A stretch of 45,260 nt of DNA from an uncultured Siphonobacter sp. GTDB taxonomy: Bacteria; Bacteroidota; Bacteroidia; Cytophagales; Spirosomataceae. The notes under the pieces are model-generated. The model was given only the letters and a program-made list of their open reading frames with translations, was not told the DNA's origin and searched no databases. The stretch covers positions 1 through 45,260 of the forward strand of contig CAJYIW010000011.1 in NCBI GenBank assembly GCA_913775095.1. The letters are read 5' to 3'. Positions 1-9,174 of the stretch are shown here, one piece after another. The position numbers and the translations under genes were made by a program. The stretch's first letter is position 1. Every line of letters starts with the position of its first letter.

Positions 1-892
1 CCTGCTCAAACTCATCGGCTTTGTTGAGATTCGCCCGGTGCACCCGCAGCGATTCCGTCCTGGTGTGCGAATCCACATCATCTGACTTGCCCGCCGCTCC
101 CGCATTTTTGGCGACAATCGATACGCAACCCTTCGGGCCAATCACGTCTTTGACAAAGAAGGCCGTCTCGCTCATCATCGGGCCCCATCCCGCTTCGTAC
201 CAGCCCACCGAGCCGTCCTCAAAGCGAATCTGTAACTGCCCGTAGTTATAATTGGAATCGGGAATCTCCTCGGTGAGGCGGGCTCCGATGGCATTGACCT
301 GCACGGGTTTGGAACGCGTCATCTGACACATCACGTCAATGTAATGCACCCCACAATCCACAATCGGACTCAGGCTTTTCATCAGGTTCCGGTGGACGGT
401 CCACATGTTGCCGTGGCTTTGCTGGTTCAAATTCATTCGCATCACCAAGGGTTTACCCATGTCCTGAGCAATCTCGACGAACTTTGCCCAGCTGGGATGG
501 TGACGCAGGATGTAACCCACCACCACTTTCTTTCCCGCCTGTTCCGCCGCGGCTACCACCCGCTCGGCTCCTTCGACGGTATCGGCCAGGGGTTTTTCGA
601 TAAAGACATGAGCCCCCTGCTCCAAAGCCAGAATGGCGTAGGACTCGTGCGTATCGGGATAGGTAGAAATGCAAACCGCGTCGGGTTTGGTTTCTTTCAG
701 AGCCGTTTCATAATCGCTGAAGAGGGCGTAGCCGCCCCCAAGCTTTTCGTTGAGAACTTCCTTGCTTTTACCCGTCGAGACGATGCCGCAGATTTCAAAG
801 CCGTCCAAATGCTGATAGGCCAAAGCGTGGGAGGTGCCCATATTGCCGCAGCCCACCACTAAGACGCGAATAGTATTCGTTGTTGAGGTCAT
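1..892 (-). CDS. Gfo/Idh/MocA-family oxidoreductase (3' end outside window)
   Basis: Reading leftward from an ATG at 890-892 gives 297 codons with no stop before the window edge, so the C-terminus is missing. The product has the Rossmann dinucleotide motif GCGNMG at residues 14-19 and the family signature EKP at 99-101, where the lysine is normally catalytic. The C-terminal half has the usual beta-sheet substrate domain, with an Asp-Cys-Gly-Val-His stretch in the place of the family's active-site region. Such enzymes use NAD(P) to oxidise or reduce sugars, inositols or similar polyols in the cytoplasm. The substrate cannot be read from the sequence. It is divergent from alaA, with 274 bp between the two starts that contains an inverted repeat. 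Confidence 0.9.
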   Translation of the reverse strand, partial: MTSTTNTIRVLVVGCGNMGTSHALAYQHLDGFEICGIVSTGKSKEVLNEKLGGGYALFSDYETALKETKPDAVCISTYPDTHESYAILALEQGAHVFIEKPLADTVEGAERVVAAAEQAGKKVVVGYILRHHPSWAKFVEIAQDMGKPLVMRMNLNQQSHGNMWTVHRNLMKSLSPIVDCGVHYIDVMCQMTRSKPVQVNAIGARLTEEIPDSNYNYGQLQIRFEDGSVGWYEAGWGPMMSETAFFVKDVIGPKGCVSIVAKNAGAAGKSDDVDSHTRTESLRVHRANLNKADEFEQ

Positions 893-989
893 AAATGAGT
901 AGAGGTAATACACAGCACATCAGTGCATATGCAAATAATATGAATAACTGAAAATGTTGTATCGATGGTTCCAGAGCGACCTTTAACAA

Positions 990-1016
990 AATATTCTACT
1001 GATTTCGTAGAATATT
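990..1016. promoter_or_regulatory. Inverted repeat, candidate operator
   Basis: AATATTCTAC and GTAGAATATT form perfect 10-bp arms around a 7-bp spacer. It sits between the divergent oxidoreductase and alaA genes. No U-tract follows on either strand, so a regulator site is more likely than a terminator. No regulator is known for it. Confidence 0.4.
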
Positions 1017-1103
1017 CTGAATGATTCGCTTCATCTTTCCTCAAATGTCGCGAAATTGCGAGCCTCATCCGAAGTTTTGAGTACATATTTTAAAATAATT
1101 TAG

Positions 1104-1134
1104 TTTGTCGGATCGTACCCTTAAACTAAATTTT
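1104..1134 (+). promoter_or_regulatory. Putative alaA promoter
   Basis: TTTG at 1104-1107 and TAAATTTT at 1127-1134 are separated by 19 bp. This matches the Bacteroidota sigma consensus TTTG-N19-TAnnTTTG with one mismatch in the -7 box. The box ends 32 bp before the ATG. Confidence 0.5.
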
Positions 1135-1166
1135 TCAGTGTTCCATTACCAGACTTTTTGCCGCGT

Positions 1167-2420
1167 ATGGCTTTTTACAAATCGACTCGACTGGACAGTC
1201 TGCGATATGAAATTCGTGGACCCGTGTATGAAAAAGCTCTGGAGCTGGAAGCTCAGGGCTACAAAATCCTCAAACTGAACATCGGTAACCCCGCCCCTTT
1301 CGGGTTTGATGCCCCCGACGAAATCATTCACGACATGATCGTGAACATTCGGGATGCTCAGGGTTATTCGGATTCCCGGGGACTTTTCGCGGCCCGTAAA
1401 GCGGTGATGCACTATACGCAAAGCATTGGTATTCCAGGGGTGGGCATTGAAGACGTGTACATTGGCAATGGCGTCAGTGAGCTGATTCTGCTCACCATGC
1501 AGGCCTTGCTCGACGATCAGGATGAAGTACTGGTTCCTTCGCCCGACTACCCGCTATGGACTACTTCCGTAGCTCTGGCCGGCGGAAAACCCGTGCATTA
1601 CATCTGCGATGAAGAGTCCGACTGGAACCCTGATATTCAGGATATTGAACGTAAAATCACTCGTCGCACCAAAGCGATTGTCCTGATTAATCCCAATAAT
1701 CCTACCGGAGCCGTTTATTCCAGAGACGTGCTTGCCCGCATTGCCCGTATCGCCGAAGAGCATCAGTTAATGATCTTCTCCGATGAGATTTACGACAAAA
1801 TTCTGTACGACGGAGCCATTCATTACCCCATGGGTACTTTCGCTACCGAGACGCTTTGTCTGACCTTCGGTGGCTTATCAAAAAATTACCGGGCGGCTGG
1901 TTTTCGCGGCGGCTGGATGATTCTGAGCGGAGCTAAACATAAGGCAAAATCCTACATAGAAGGATTAAACTTACTGGTCAGTCTGCGGCTGTGCGGTAAC
2001 GTCCCGGCTCAGTTTGCCATTCAGACGGCTTTGGGAGGGTATCAGAGTATCAACGACTTAGTCATTCCTTCGGGTCGTTTATACCAGCAAATGCAGTTCA
2101 TCTACGATCGTATTACGGCCATTCCGGGTATTACCTGCGTGAAGCCGAAAGGGGCTTTATACTTATTCCCCAAGCTGGATATGAAACGCTTCAGTTTTGC
2201 GAATGACGAGCAGTTTGTCTACGAACTTCTGGTGAACGAACGGGTCTTACTGGTGCCGGGGACGGGCTTTAATTATGCCAAAGACGATCACTTCCGCATT
2301 GTCACCCTGCCACCCATTGAGCAGCTGAATCTGGCAGCAAACCGCATTGAGAATTTTCTTCTCAACGGTACTGAAAAAAAAGCCGTAGCTGAACCCGAAG
2401 CGGTTACTCCCTTAGTCTAG
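1167..2420 (+). CDS. alaA: Alanine aminotransferase (PLP-dependent, class I/II)
   Basis: The 417-residue product is collinear with Escherichia coli AlaA along its whole length, including KLNIGNPAPFGFDAPDEI near the N-terminus and INPNNPTGAVYS in the middle. The PLP lysine is K239 in GGLSKNYR. It interconverts pyruvate plus glutamate with alanine plus 2-oxoglutarate in the cytoplasm. The ATG at 1167 is chosen over a TTG nine bases upstream because it aligns with the AlaA N-terminus. The last roughly 15 residues (EKKAVAEPEAVTPLV) extend past the usual end of the family. A promoter lies just upstream and a strong terminator directly downstream. Confidence 0.95.
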   Translation: MAFYKSTRLDSLRYEIRGPVYEKALELEAQGYKILKLNIGNPAPFGFDAPDEIIHDMIVNIRDAQGYSDSRGLFAARKAVMHYTQSIGIPGVGIEDVYIGNGVSELILLTMQALLDDQDEVLVPSPDYPLWTTSVALAGGKPVHYICDEESDWNPDIQDIERKITRRTKAIVLINPNNPTGAVYSRDVLARIARIAEEHQLMIFSDEIYDKILYDGAIHYPMGTFATETLCLTFGGLSKNYRAAGFRGGWMILSGAKHKAKSYIEGLNLLVSLRLCGNVPAQFAIQTALGGYQSINDLVIPSGRLYQQMQFIYDRITAIPGITCVKPKGALYLFPKLDMKRFSFANDEQFVYELLVNERVLLVPGTGFNYAKDDHFRIVTLPPIEQLNLAANRIENFLLNGTEKKAVAEPEAVTPLV

Positions 2421-2437
2421 TTCCTGCGTTAGTATAG

Positions 2438-2491
2438 AAAACGTTCGCGTCCCTGTGCAAGATATTTTGCGGAAGGACGCGAACGTTTTTT
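2438..2491 (+). terminator. Rho-independent terminator after alaA
   Basis: A perfect 15-bp stem (2438-2452 with 2475-2489) is followed by a T-run. It covers the GTG at 2455 that could formally begin the next ORF, which argues for the later ATG start of that gene. Confidence 0.85.
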
Positions 2492-2547
2492 CAATAAAAA
2501 TGGCTTTCTTGTCAGTTCAGACCGCTTTTTCACGCTCCCATTTGTTT

Positions 2548-3339
2548 ATGCAAGACCAGGCTTTATTCAGCTCCAAACGGCAAATTCTTTTCTTCGTTTT
2601 ATCTGGCTTATTCATTACCAATGCCCTGGTCGCCGAAATTATTGGGGGGAAAATCTTTTCCGTTGAAGGCGTTCTGGGCATGAACCCCGCGAATATTCCC
2701 ACGCCCTGGGGCGATAAATGGTCTTTTAACCAGGCCGCAGGGGCTTTAAACTGGCCCATTGTCTTCATTATTGGCGATATGATTAATGAATACTTCGGTC
2801 GCAAAGGCGTTCGCTGGTTATCTTTCCTGACGGCGGGTTTGATTACCTATTCCTTTTTCATCATTTATACCGCGACGACCCTGCCTCCGGCTCAATTCTG
2901 GATGGATGTCAATAAGGGAAACAACAATTTCAACATTGATTTTGCTTACAAAACGATCTTCCGGCAGGGTTTAGGAATCATTATCGGTTCCATCACTGCG
3001 TTTCTGTTGGCTCAATTTCTGGACGTAACCGTGTTTCAATACCTCCGCAAACACACTGGTCATAAACACATCTGGATTCGGGCCACGGGCTCCACGCTGG
3101 TTTCCCAGCTCATTGATAGTTTTGTCGTGGTTTTCGTCGCCTTCTACATTTTTAGCAACTGGACGGCGAAACAGGCTCTTTCCGTAGCTTTAAATAATTA
3201 CCTCTATAAATTCATCATTTCCATTCTGATGATTCCGGTGTTATACCTCGTTCATTACCTGATTGATCGATGGCTGGGTGAAAATAACGCCCGTCAGATG
3301 GCCGATGATGCGGCGACGGAGATGCCGGTATCCCTCTAA
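2548..3339 (+). CDS. Queuosine precursor transporter, YhhQ/VUT family
   Basis: A 263-residue integral membrane protein with about six hydrophobic helices. The motif GDMINEYFGRKGVR near residue 78 and LVSQLIDSF later are typical of the YhhQ/VUT (DUF165) family, which imports queuosine precursors (preQ0/preQ1) through the inner membrane. In-frame starts at 2455 (GTG) and 2500 (ATG) exist, but the first lies inside the alaA terminator. The ATG at 2548 puts a short polar leader before the first helix, as usual in the family. The gene stands alone and is convergent with the RNA methyltransferase. Confidence 0.88.
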   Translation: MQDQALFSSKRQILFFVLSGLFITNALVAEIIGGKIFSVEGVLGMNPANIPTPWGDKWSFNQAAGALNWPIVFIIGDMINEYFGRKGVRWLSFLTAGLITYSFFIIYTATTLPPAQFWMDVNKGNNNFNIDFAYKTIFRQGLGIIIGSITAFLLAQFLDVTVFQYLRKHTGHKHIWIRATGSTLVSQLIDSFVVVFVAFYIFSNWTAKQALSVALNNYLYKFIISILMIPVLYLVHYLIDRWLGENNARQMADDAATEMPVSL

Positions 3340-3340
3340 G

Positions 3341-3374
3341 AAAAGAGCCTCTGAATTGTTCAGAGGCTCTTTTC
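3341..3374. terminator. Bidirectional terminator between convergent genes
   Basis: A 15-bp perfect stem (3341-3355 with 3359-3373) with A-run and T-run flanks can stop transcription from both the VUT transporter gene and the methyltransferase gene. Confidence 0.85.
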
Positions 3375-3377
3375 TTG

Positions 3378-4127
3378 TCACTTCACTCCCCGCCGCCAGT
3401 TGTCCAGCACAATGGCTGTCGCAATTCCGGCGTTTAGAGATTCGGCTTCACCGAACCGGGGAATCGTTATCTTCTTCGAAATAAAGGGCTCATTTTCAGG
3501 ACGAATGCCATTCGCTTCATTACCAATGACGATGTACCCGGAATCAGCAAAGGTCAGCTCGTAAATGGATTCGCCGCCCAGAAACGTCCCGTAAATGGCC
3601 TGCGTTTGTTCCTGTTCCAGAAACGATTGCAGGGATACGTAATACGTCTGCACGCGGGTAAACGAGCCCATCGTGGCTGAGATCACCTTGGGATTATAGA
3701 CGTCCACGCAGGTTTCCGAACAGATCACCTTTTTGATCCCGTACCAATCCGCAATCCGAATGATGGTACCCAGGTTACCGGGGTCCCGAATGTCATCCAG
3801 AATTAACGCAAATTCTGATCCTTCCACCCGCAACAAACGGTTATCTTTTGTTTTAGCGATGGCCAGGGCGGCGTTGTTGCTTTGCAGGGTTCCCACCTTC
3901 TCCAGTTCTGATTCCTCAACCAATTCGAAGGGAAAGGGTTGCTCGCCGAGCAGGATTTGGTTTTCTTTGTAAAATGTGTTCGTTACAAACAGGGCCTGAA
4001 TCGTAAAATCAGCCTTTAATAACTCCAGAACACTCTTGCCTCCTTCTACCAGAAAAGCTCCCAGCTCCTGCCGGTGTTTTTTTTGTTGAAGCAAGCGAAT
4101 TTGTTTTTGCCACTTTTGTGAGATCAT
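3378..4127 (-). CDS. TrmH/SpoU-family RNA 2'-O-methyltransferase
   Basis: The 249-residue protein has the three SPOUT motifs: DDIRDPGNLGTIIR at 111-124, IGNEANGI at 201-208 and SLNAGIATAI at 230-239. These bind S-adenosylmethionine in the knotted C-terminal fold. Residues 1-100 form the N-terminal RNA-binding part, with LVEGGKSV typical of the rRNA-methylating RlmB/TsnR-like branch. It should methylate a ribose 2'-OH in rRNA or tRNA; the target nucleotide cannot be inferred. The start codon is only 14 bp from that of the divergent Omp85 gene. Confidence 0.9.
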   Translation of the reverse strand: MISQKWQKQIRLLQQKKHRQELGAFLVEGGKSVLELLKADFTIQALFVTNTFYKENQILLGEQPFPFELVEESELEKVGTLQSNNAALAIAKTKDNRLLRVEGSEFALILDDIRDPGNLGTIIRIADWYGIKKVICSETCVDVYNPKVISATMGSFTRVQTYYVSLQSFLEQEQTQAIYGTFLGGESIYELTFADSGYIVIGNEANGIRPENEPFISKKITIPRFGEAESLNAGIATAIVLDNWRRGVK

Positions 4128-4141
4128 TATCCCGTATTCTT

Positions 4142-6658
4142 ATGCCATTCCTCCGAAGGAACTCTGTTCTTCAATTACTGATGATGGGAATGGCTTTTAT
4201 GAGTTTTCTGGCGGCCTGTACCCGCGGCACCGAGCTGCGTCGGGGCGAGTATCTGCTCGCCAAACAGACTATCAAAGGTAACAAGGAAATTCCGAATGAA
4301 GAGCTGGAAGCCCTTTTACCCCAGGAATCCAACCGCGTGCTGATCACGCAACCGATTACGCCTTTTCTCTGGGTGTATCAAATTGCCAGACCTGATTTTC
4401 TGAAGTATAAAAAACCACGTTTCGAGCAGGAGATCCGGGAGTATCAGGCCCGTATAAACCAGCTTCGCAACGGTCCGGATTCCATCCAGTCCAAGCGAAC
4501 GCAGAAGAAAATTGATCGGCTGGGTCGCAAAATTGACCATAACCGCCTGGCCATCGAACAGGGTCACTGGTGGATGCGGGTGGTGGGTGAACCTCCATCC
4601 ATTATTACCGAGGAAGATGCCCGCCAGAACGCGGCGAATATTCAGGCTTTTTTACGAACCAACCGGGGTATGTTTGACGATTCCGTCCGGTATAAACTGG
4701 ATACGGTCAAATTCCGCCGGGTCAAGGTTTTGTACGAAGTCCAGCAACAGAAACCATACATCATTGACTCCATTCGACTGGTAACCACGGACGCCCGAAT
4801 TGACAGTCTGGTTCGCCATACGCGGGGGATTCGCTACCTGAGAAAAGGTACTCGCATTGACGAGCGGAATTTCAGTGCCGAGCGGGACCGCATCGAAACG
4901 CTCCTCCGCGACCAGGGATATTACGGATTTACCAAGGAAAACATCACCTTTACTGCTACCTACGACACCTCGCTGGCCGAACCCCTGAAGCACCACATCA
5001 ACGTTACGATGGTGGTGGATTCCATGCCGGCTCTGTATCCTTTTTTCAGGATTAACGCGGTTACTTTCGTCATCGACGGTCGGGATGGAACCGAGACGAA
5101 TCCGAGCATTGACTCCACCAGCTTTCGGGGCATCCGCTACATTTTTGCGGGTAAGAAATATTCTACCAAACTGCTCGATAGCAAGATCAAGGTCCGGCCG
5201 GGTAATATCTATAGTCAGACCCTGAACAACGAAACCCTGCGAATGCTGGGAACGCTCGACCAGTTTAAATTCCCCAACATTACGTACGATACCACCGCCG
5301 ATCAGCGGCTTAACGCCCTGATCTTTGCCCAGTCCCTGCAACGGTATGAATTAACTTCGGAGGTGGGCATGAACGTGTATCAGGGCTTACCGGGGCCTTT
5401 CCTGAACGGAGCGTTGCGAATTCGTAACATTTTTCAGGGACTGGAAACCCTGGAAATTGCGGGTAAGGCGGGTTACGATGGACAGCCGGGTTTCACCCAG
5501 AGCTCCCAGAATCTGGGCTTTAAAGACCAGAACTTTGAAGCGGGGATTAACACTTCGCTTATTTTCCCGCAGTTGTTAGTACCCGCCAGCATGCGAATCC
5601 GGTACGCCAACAGCACGCCCCGTACGCAGGTCGGGATTGGATATTCCTTCAGTGACCGGAAAGATTTCCGTCGTACGGGCCTGAAACTGGCCATGAATTA
5701 TTCCTGGCAGATTTCGCCGAAAGAGACCTTTTATTTCAGTCCCATTGATATAAACCTGATCAACACCAGTCGTCAGTCCAGAGAATTCGTGGACTTTTTG
5801 CGGGAGCAGGCACTGGCGGGTAATAACCTGATTTTTACCTTCAACCGTTCCTTCGTTTCCAGCATCAGTGGTTCTTACGTTTATAATGATAATAACCTGA
5901 ATCTGAACCCTTACCGAAAAACGAAGTACCTGCGGGTCTTTATGGAATCCGGCGGAACGACGCTGAACCTTCTTTCGCAAAAGGCCCAGCAACGGTTAAC
6001 GGATAATGAAAACCTACGCTTTTATAAATTCCTGAAAACCAGCGTTGATTACCGTCTTTACGTGCCTTTACGCCGTCGCGGGCGTTCGATGTTTGTCTTC
6101 CGTGGCTTCGGAGGTCTGGGCTGGGAATATTCGAAAAACGGCGGTACCCTTCCCTACGAGAAAGCTTTCTTTGCGGGGGGAGCTAACTCCATGCGGGGCT
6201 GGAACCCCAGAAAACTGGGTCTGGGTGGACTGGCGGCCAGCTACGATACCCTGAAATCAGGAGCCGTAGTACCGAGTTATAAATTTGAACGCCCCGGTGC
6301 CCTGCAGCTGGAATTCAACGCCGAGTGGCGATTCCCTTTGTTTAAACTCTTCGGCGATTTCAACGGGGCTTTGTTTGTAGATGCGGGGAACGTCTGGTTG
6401 CTTCGTCAGGGCCAGCAGGAGGAAATTTTCAAAGTAAATTCCTTCATCGAACAGACGGCTCTGGACGCGGGTTTTGGTTTGCGGTTCGATAAATCTTTCT
6501 TCATTCTCCGGGCCGACTGGGGTATTAAACTTTACGAACCCTCCCGCCCCCGTCTCGACGGAGGTACGGGTCAGTGGGTCATCAAGGATTTATTCAAGGA
6601 AAGTCTGGACAATCGCTATCGACCTCAGCTTCGATTCGGAATTGGGTATCCGTTTTAA
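4142..6658 (+). CDS. TamL-like Omp85 outer-membrane lipoprotein (BamA/TamA family)
   Basis: An 838-residue protein. From the ATG at 4142 the N-terminus is a lipoprotein signal with lipobox LAAC and acylated cysteine C26. Middle residues (about 200-390) look like POTRA domains, with paired beta-strand and 'RGIRYLRKGTRID' type segments. The last 400 residues form a 16-stranded Omp85 barrel, including GGANSMRGW and a C-terminal RFGIGYPF beta-signal. Bacteroidota carry lipidated TamA relatives called TamL that work with TamB in envelope biogenesis. No tamB is visible here. A GTG 24 bp upstream is possible but would overlap the divergent gene by 10 bp. Confidence 0.88.
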   Translation: MPFLRRNSVLQLLMMGMAFMSFLAACTRGTELRRGEYLLAKQTIKGNKEIPNEELEALLPQESNRVLITQPITPFLWVYQIARPDFLKYKKPRFEQEIREYQARINQLRNGPDSIQSKRTQKKIDRLGRKIDHNRLAIEQGHWWMRVVGEPPSIITEEDARQNAANIQAFLRTNRGMFDDSVRYKLDTVKFRRVKVLYEVQQQKPYIIDSIRLVTTDARIDSLVRHTRGIRYLRKGTRIDERNFSAERDRIETLLRDQGYYGFTKENITFTATYDTSLAEPLKHHINVTMVVDSMPALYPFFRINAVTFVIDGRDGTETNPSIDSTSFRGIRYIFAGKKYSTKLLDSKIKVRPGNIYSQTLNNETLRMLGTLDQFKFPNITYDTTADQRLNALIFAQSLQRYELTSEVGMNVYQGLPGPFLNGALRIRNIFQGLETLEIAGKAGYDGQPGFTQSSQNLGFKDQNFEAGINTSLIFPQLLVPASMRIRYANSTPRTQVGIGYSFSDRKDFRRTGLKLAMNYSWQISPKETFYFSPIDINLINTSRQSREFVDFLREQALAGNNLIFTFNRSFVSSISGSYVYNDNNLNLNPYRKTKYLRVFMESGGTTLNLLSQKAQQRLTDNENLRFYKFLKTSVDYRLYVPLRRRGRSMFVFRGFGGLGWEYSKNGGTLPYEKAFFAGGANSMRGWNPRKLGLGGLAASYDTLKSGAVVPSYKFERPGALQLEFNAEWRFPLFKLFGDFNGALFVDAGNVWLLRQGQQEEIFKVNSFIEQTALDAGFGLRFDKSFFILRADWGIKLYEPSRPRLDGGTGQWVIKDLFKESLDNRYRPQLRFGIGYPF

Positions 6659-6709
6659 TACTCTGGTTAGTTACTATTATTCAGCGTTCCTAAGTCACTT
6701 GATTTTTCA

Positions 6710-7435
6710 TCAGGCCTTCAGGGTGGCGAGCTTTCGCTGATAATTCCAGATCACATTATCGAGCAATCGGGGATTCATCTCGTATCCCTGTTCACCCAAC
6801 AGGTTTGAGGCTTCAGTTAGTATCTCCTGAGATTCCGCAAGTGTACATTTTCTACCAACGATACCCGTAAGAAAGGCCTCTACCATCCGATCGGGCTTAA
6901 TGAGCGTATCATTACCCGCTAACATAAAAAAATACGAAAGACAGATGCCGCTGGCCTGACCGGGAATGCTTTTGATGTGCAGTTCAAAACTTTTGTTCGT
7001 GAATAACTTAGGAACATCCTGAAAATAGTCTACTTCAAAATCAGCCAATACCTGGAGAAATTGATTCACGGCTGCTGCTTTCAGAATACCGTTTTGAGTG
7101 GAGGTTCGCTGCCGGTTCCCATAGATCTTTTCTGCTAACTCCTCCGGCGTGGTACTACCCAGTATTTGTTGAAATTCACGAATTGATATTTGCTGAGAAG
7201 TATCCCCCGGCTCCGATCCGAACGCCCGAAATAGGTTATTGTTGAACATTCCTCCGATACGTCCGATGACGTTTCGAACCGATTCGTATTTTACCCCCAT
7301 TGAAAACACACTATCCACCACGCACAAAGGCAGGTGAGCATAGTAATACTCCCGGTCTAGCTTTGCTTCTTTTAAATCAGGCAAATGGTTCAGACAAAAA
7401 TTCGTTACCATTTCAGCGGCGGTAGAGTGATTCAT
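6710..7435 (-). CDS. HhH-GPD DNA-glycosylase-like protein, function unknown
   Basis: A 241-residue, all-alpha, soluble protein. The pattern IPGQASGICLSYF at 157-169, followed by KPDRMVEAFL at 180-189 and LLDNVIWNYQR near the C-terminus, resembles the helix-hairpin-helix plus 'D-x-x-V' part of HhH-GPD DNA glycosylases (MutY/Nth/AlkA superfamily). There is no iron-sulphur cysteine cluster and no clear catalytic lysine. A DNA-binding or base-excision role is therefore inference. The N-terminal segment ALVDSVFSMG-like (residues 37-47) is also seen in members of this group. It stands alone between tamL-like and miaB genes, convergent with the former. Confidence 0.7.
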   Translation of the reverse strand: MNHSTAAEMVTNFCLNHLPDLKEAKLDREYYYAHLPLCVVDSVFSMGVKYESVRNVIGRIGGMFNNNLFRAFGSEPGDTSQQISIREFQQILGSTTPEELAEKIYGNRQRTSTQNGILKAAAVNQFLQVLADFEVDYFQDVPKLFTNKSFELHIKSIPGQASGICLSYFFMLAGNDTLIKPDRMVEAFLTGIVGRKCTLAESQEILTEASNLLGEQGYEMNPRLLDNVIWNYQRKLATLKA

Positions 7436-7567
7436 AGAGAAAGTATATTGCGTTTTGTCTATATATCATCCCGCAGTCAGAGGTTATCAGTCGAATTCCT
7501 TTACTGCTGATCCGCCAATGCCCGGGCTTTTTTAAACAACTATTTAAAAATCACTTCCCGATTCAAT

Positions 7568-7582
7568 CTGACAGATTGTCAG
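7568..7582. promoter_or_regulatory. Perfect palindrome in the miaB promoter
   Basis: CTGACAGATTGTCAG is a perfect CTGACA-N3-TGTCAG palindrome. It ends 8 bp before the -7 box TACCTTTG and covers the place where the -33 element should be. A regulator or alternative sigma contact is likely. Confidence 0.5.
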
Positions 7583-7590
7583 TTTTTTTG

Positions 7591-7598
7591 TACCTTTG
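7591..7598 (+). promoter_or_regulatory. -7 promoter box of miaB
   Basis: TACCTTTG is a perfect match to the Bacteroidota -7 consensus TAnnTTTG. It lies about 67 bp before the miaB ATG. No normal TTTG -33 box is present at 19-21 bp, where the palindrome lies instead. Confidence 0.6.
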
Positions 7599-7665
7599 TC
7601 CCTTCGTTTGAACACCATATACATCACCTAAGCCGAAAGCCTGAGGCTCAAGGCTCCGAGCATCC

Positions 7666-9093
7666 ATGAAGACCTTAGAAATCCTAACTCCCGAAGATAA
7701 GCAAGGTATTGACCTCCCCCGTTTGCTGGAAGATGAGCAGGGGGCTCAGGGCAAAAAGAAATTATACATTGAAAGCTACGGCTGTCAGATGAATTTTTCG
7801 GATAGTGAAATCGTGGCTTCCATCATGCGTGAAAAAGGCTTTGCCACGACTTCCAGCCCGGATGATGCCGATCTGGTCCTGCTGAATACCTGTGCCATCC
7901 GCGATAATGCCGAGCAAAAAGTGCGGAATCGCTTAAGCACCCTGGTCAGCCTTAAACGCCGCAAGCCAGACACCACCATTGGAGTACTGGGGTGTATGGC
8001 GGAACGCCTCAAAGCCAAGTTGCTGGAAGAAGAAAAAATTGTGGATATGGTCGTCGGCCCCGATGCCTACCGTGACCTGCCCCGATTACTGGACGAAGTG
8101 GAAACCGGACAAAAAGCCGTTAACGTTTTCCTTTCCAAAGAAGAAACCTATGCCGACATCGCTCCGGTTCGTTTGAATACCAATGGTGTAACGGCTTTCA
8201 TCAGCATTATGCGGGGTTGCGATAATATGTGTAGCTTCTGCGTGGTGCCTTTCACCCGAGGTCGGGAACGCTCGCGGGATGCTCACTCCATCGTAAAGGA
8301 AGCAGCCGATCTGTTCAGTCAGGGTTACCGGGAGGTAACACTACTGGGTCAGAACGTGGACAGTTACAAGTGGACGTCCGAAGACGGAACTGAGCACGTC
8401 AATTTCGCTAATTTGCTGGAAAAAGTAGCTCTGGTTCATCCCGATTTACGCGTTCGTTTCAGCACTTCCCACCCCAAGGATATTACCGACGAAGTGTTGT
8501 ACACCATGAAAAAGTACGACAACGTTTGTAACTACATCCACCTTCCTGCTCAGAGCGGTAACTCCCGCGTTCTGAAAATCATGAACCGTACCTACGATCG
8601 TGAATGGTACATGAACCGCGTGGATGCGATTCGCCGGATTCTGGGCGAAGATTGTGGCATTTCTCAGGATATGATTGCCGGGTTCTGTACGGAAACGGAA
8701 GAAGAACACCGCGATACCCTGACGCTGATGGAATACGTCAAGTATGACTTTGGTTATATGTTCGCTTACTCCGAACGTCCCGGTACGCCGGCGGCCAAGA
8801 AGTTTGTGGACGATATTCCGGAAGAAGTGAAAAAGCGTCGCCTCAATGAGATCATCGCTCTGCAGCAGCAACACAGCATGGAACGCAACCAGATGGCCCT
8901 CGGAAAAGTGCATCGGGTGCTGGTGGAAGGTACTTCCAAACGCTCAACTGAACATTTACAGGGCCGTAATGATCAGAATAAAGTAGTCGTTTTCCCCAAA
9001 CATCACTTTGAAAAAGGTCAGTACGTGAACGTATTAGTGACCGATTGTACGACGGCTACCCTCCTGGGTGAGCCCGTTTTGTCAGAAAATTAA
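7666..9093 (+). CDS. miaB: tRNA-2-methylthio-N6-dimethylallyladenosine synthase
   Basis: A 475-residue radical-SAM methylthiotransferase. The N-terminal UPF0004 domain carries three cluster cysteines at C40 (YGCQMN), C76 (NTCAIR) and C110 (GCMAE). The radical-SAM cysteines are C185, C189 and C192 in [17 protein letters not shown] domain ends the protein. It converts i6A37 to ms2i6A37 in tRNAs reading UNN codons. The context miaB, sigma-54 activator, lptE, secG is recurrent in Bacteroidota. About 30 residues precede the first domain, slightly longer than in E. coli. Confidence 0.96.
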   Translation: MKTLEILTPEDKQGIDLPRLLEDEQGAQGKKKLYIESYGCQMNFSDSEIVASIMREKGFATTSSPDDADLVLLNTCAIRDNAEQKVRNRLSTLVSLKRRKPDTTIGVLGCMAERLKAKLLEEEKIVDMVVGPDAYRDLPRLLDEVETGQKAVNVFLSKEETYADIAPVRLNTNGVTAFISIMRGCDNMCSFCVVPFTRGRERSRDAHSIVKEAADLFSQGYREVTLLGQNVDSYKWTSEDGTEHVNFANLLEKVALVHPDLRVRFSTSHPKDITDEVLYTMKKYDNVCNYIHLPAQSGNSRVLKIMNRTYDREWYMNRVDAIRRILGEDCGISQDMIAGFCTETEEEHRDTLTLMEYVKYDFGYMFAYSERPGTPAAKKFVDDIPEEVKKRRLNEIIALQQQHSMERNQMALGKVHRVLVEGTSKRSTEHLQGRNDQNKVVVFPKHHFEKGQYVNVLVTDCTTATLLGEPVLSEN

Positions 9094-9098
9094 GCCCT

Positions 9099-9136
9099 TA
9101 ACCCTGGACGGGAGGCTTGCGTTTCGTCCAGGGTTA
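9099..9136 (+). terminator. Hairpin after miaB, possible terminator or processing site
   Basis: TAACCCTGGACG and CGTCCAGGGTTA form a 12-bp stem with a 14-nt loop. The following bases are not a clean T-run, so it may only attenuate read-through into the sigma-54 activator gene. Confidence 0.5.
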
Positions 9137-9174
9137 TACCGATTTTCTGCTTCTTTACTCTTGACTCTATTTGC

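Noticed and set aside
889-1086. 65-residue ORF upstream of the oxidoreductase
   Set aside because: It overlaps the start of the real gene in another frame and the inverted repeat; no motif.
2455-2547. Upstream start of the VUT transporter
   Set aside because: It starts inside the alaA terminator stem, so the transcript would be ended before use.
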